Origin: Methanolobus tindarius DSM 2278
GTDB lineage: Archaea > Halobacteriota > Methanosarcinia > Methanosarcinales > Methanosarcinaceae
Assembly (NCBI RefSeq): GCF_000504205.1
Contig: NZ_AZAJ01000001.1
Location: 1,152,879-1,216,878, forward strand
Length of the DNA: 64,000 nt
Direction: 5' to 3'
Shown here in pieces: positions 63,922 to 64,000 of the stretch; position 1 is the stretch's first letter; every line of letters starts with the position of its first letter. Under the pieces are notes generated by a model. That model searched no databases. It saw only the letters and a list, made by a program, of their open reading frames with translations, and was not told the DNA's origin. The position numbers and the translations under genes are program-made.

Positions 63922-64000
63922 TTATTGCACAACCATGATGCAATACACATCAGAATTATTCTCAGGTGGCTTTTCTATAGTCCCACATACAGCACGTTCA
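63922..64000 (-). CDS. Possible 3' end of a gene cut by the window edge
   Basis: On the minus strand the last 79 nt hold an open frame ending with TAA at 63922. The visible C-terminal 25 residues contain ERAVCGTIEKPPE, YCIMV and two cysteines. It may be the end of the next gene, but the open stretch is too short to exclude chance, and I cannot name it. Confidence 0.35.
   Translation of the reverse strand, partial: ERAVCGTIEKPPENNSDVYCIMVVQ

Overview
The window is chromosomal DNA of a methanogenic archaeon of the Methanosarcinales, most like the methylotrophic Methanosarcinaceae (Methanolobus or Methanococcoides type). The evidence is a gene pair for F420-dependent methylene-tetrahydromethanopterin reductase (mer) and F420H2 dehydrogenase subunit FpoF, an orphan methyltransferase corrinoid protein, a PGF-CTERM surface cytochrome, aIF1, RadA, a VAT/Cdc48 ATPase, NreA with a PCNA-interaction tail, archaeal-type NMN and phosphopantetheine adenylyltransferases, TATA-type promoters and GGAGGTGA-type ribosome binding sites. 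Genus is inference. There is no CRISPR array, no insertion sequence and no sign of a prophage; the region looks like ordinary core and shell chromosome with a few accessory redox and metal modules.

Layout. 1-1.2 kb: a truncated membrane gene, a cysteine-bearing winged-helix protein and a DUF1699 protein. 1.5-5.4 kb: trpDFEG, translationally coupled, closed by a hairpin terminator. 5.4-6.7 kb: two very small genes (a TTG-started 45-residue protein and a DUF1328 membrane protein) and an AK6-type kinase. 6.7-14.9 kb: a minus-strand signalling operon of a 2064-residue CHASE/multi-PAS/PocR/GAF histidine kinase, an Rcp1-type receiver and a receiver-PAS-kinase hybrid. 15.2-16.8 kb: tRNA-Cys directly followed by cysS. 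16.8-20.3 kb: corrinoid protein, SLAC1/TehA-like membrane protein, polyprenol kinase-like protein, then nadM, fpoF and mer (to 22.3 kb).

22.7-27.3 kb is an accessory redox region: two DUF2180 zinc proteins, a CxxC carboxymuconolactone-decarboxylase-like protein, a secreted five-heme cytochrome with an archaeosortase tail, and, within about 20 nt of each other, a ferredoxin, an Isf-type iron-sulfur flavoprotein, an FNR-like flavoprotein reductase and AfpA. 28-32 kb: inositol-phosphate synthase and an oxygen-defence group (ferritin-like protein, F420H2 oxidase FprA, ferredoxin:thioredoxin reductase). 32-37.3 kb: PAS protein, PfkB kinase, Ca-type P-ATPase, hemerythrin, an ArsR repressor with a perfect palindromic operator, and NikR. 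37.5-49 kb: purC, phytoene-desaturase-like flavoprotein, PiT phosphate transporter with its PhoU-like partner, NreA with an HTH protein, IscU/IscS, aIF1, purL and small proteins. 49.5-56.8 kb: VAT ATPase, PRC-barrel protein, phosphoglycolate phosphatase, RadA, CoaD and an endonuclease-IV-like protein. 56.8-64 kb: metal handling (NicO exporter family, ArsR-type regulator, two unknown genes and cbiMN / cbiQO).

Recurring themes. First, a 16-bp palindrome of the form ACTAAT-TGTT-ATTAGT lies at the expected transcription start of nikR, of the NicO gene and of the unknown pair at 59.3 kb, which points to a NikR regulon containing two uncharacterised genes. Second, at least three well-conserved genes (the FNR-like reductase, IscU and the PfkB kinase) have no ATG/GTG/TTG at the place where homology and the Shine-Dalgarno sequence put the start; CTG, CTG and ATA are found there. 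Third, several metal-binding proteins have lost an expected ligand (IscU Cys to Asp, ferredoxin Cys to Ile, AhpD-like His to Gln).
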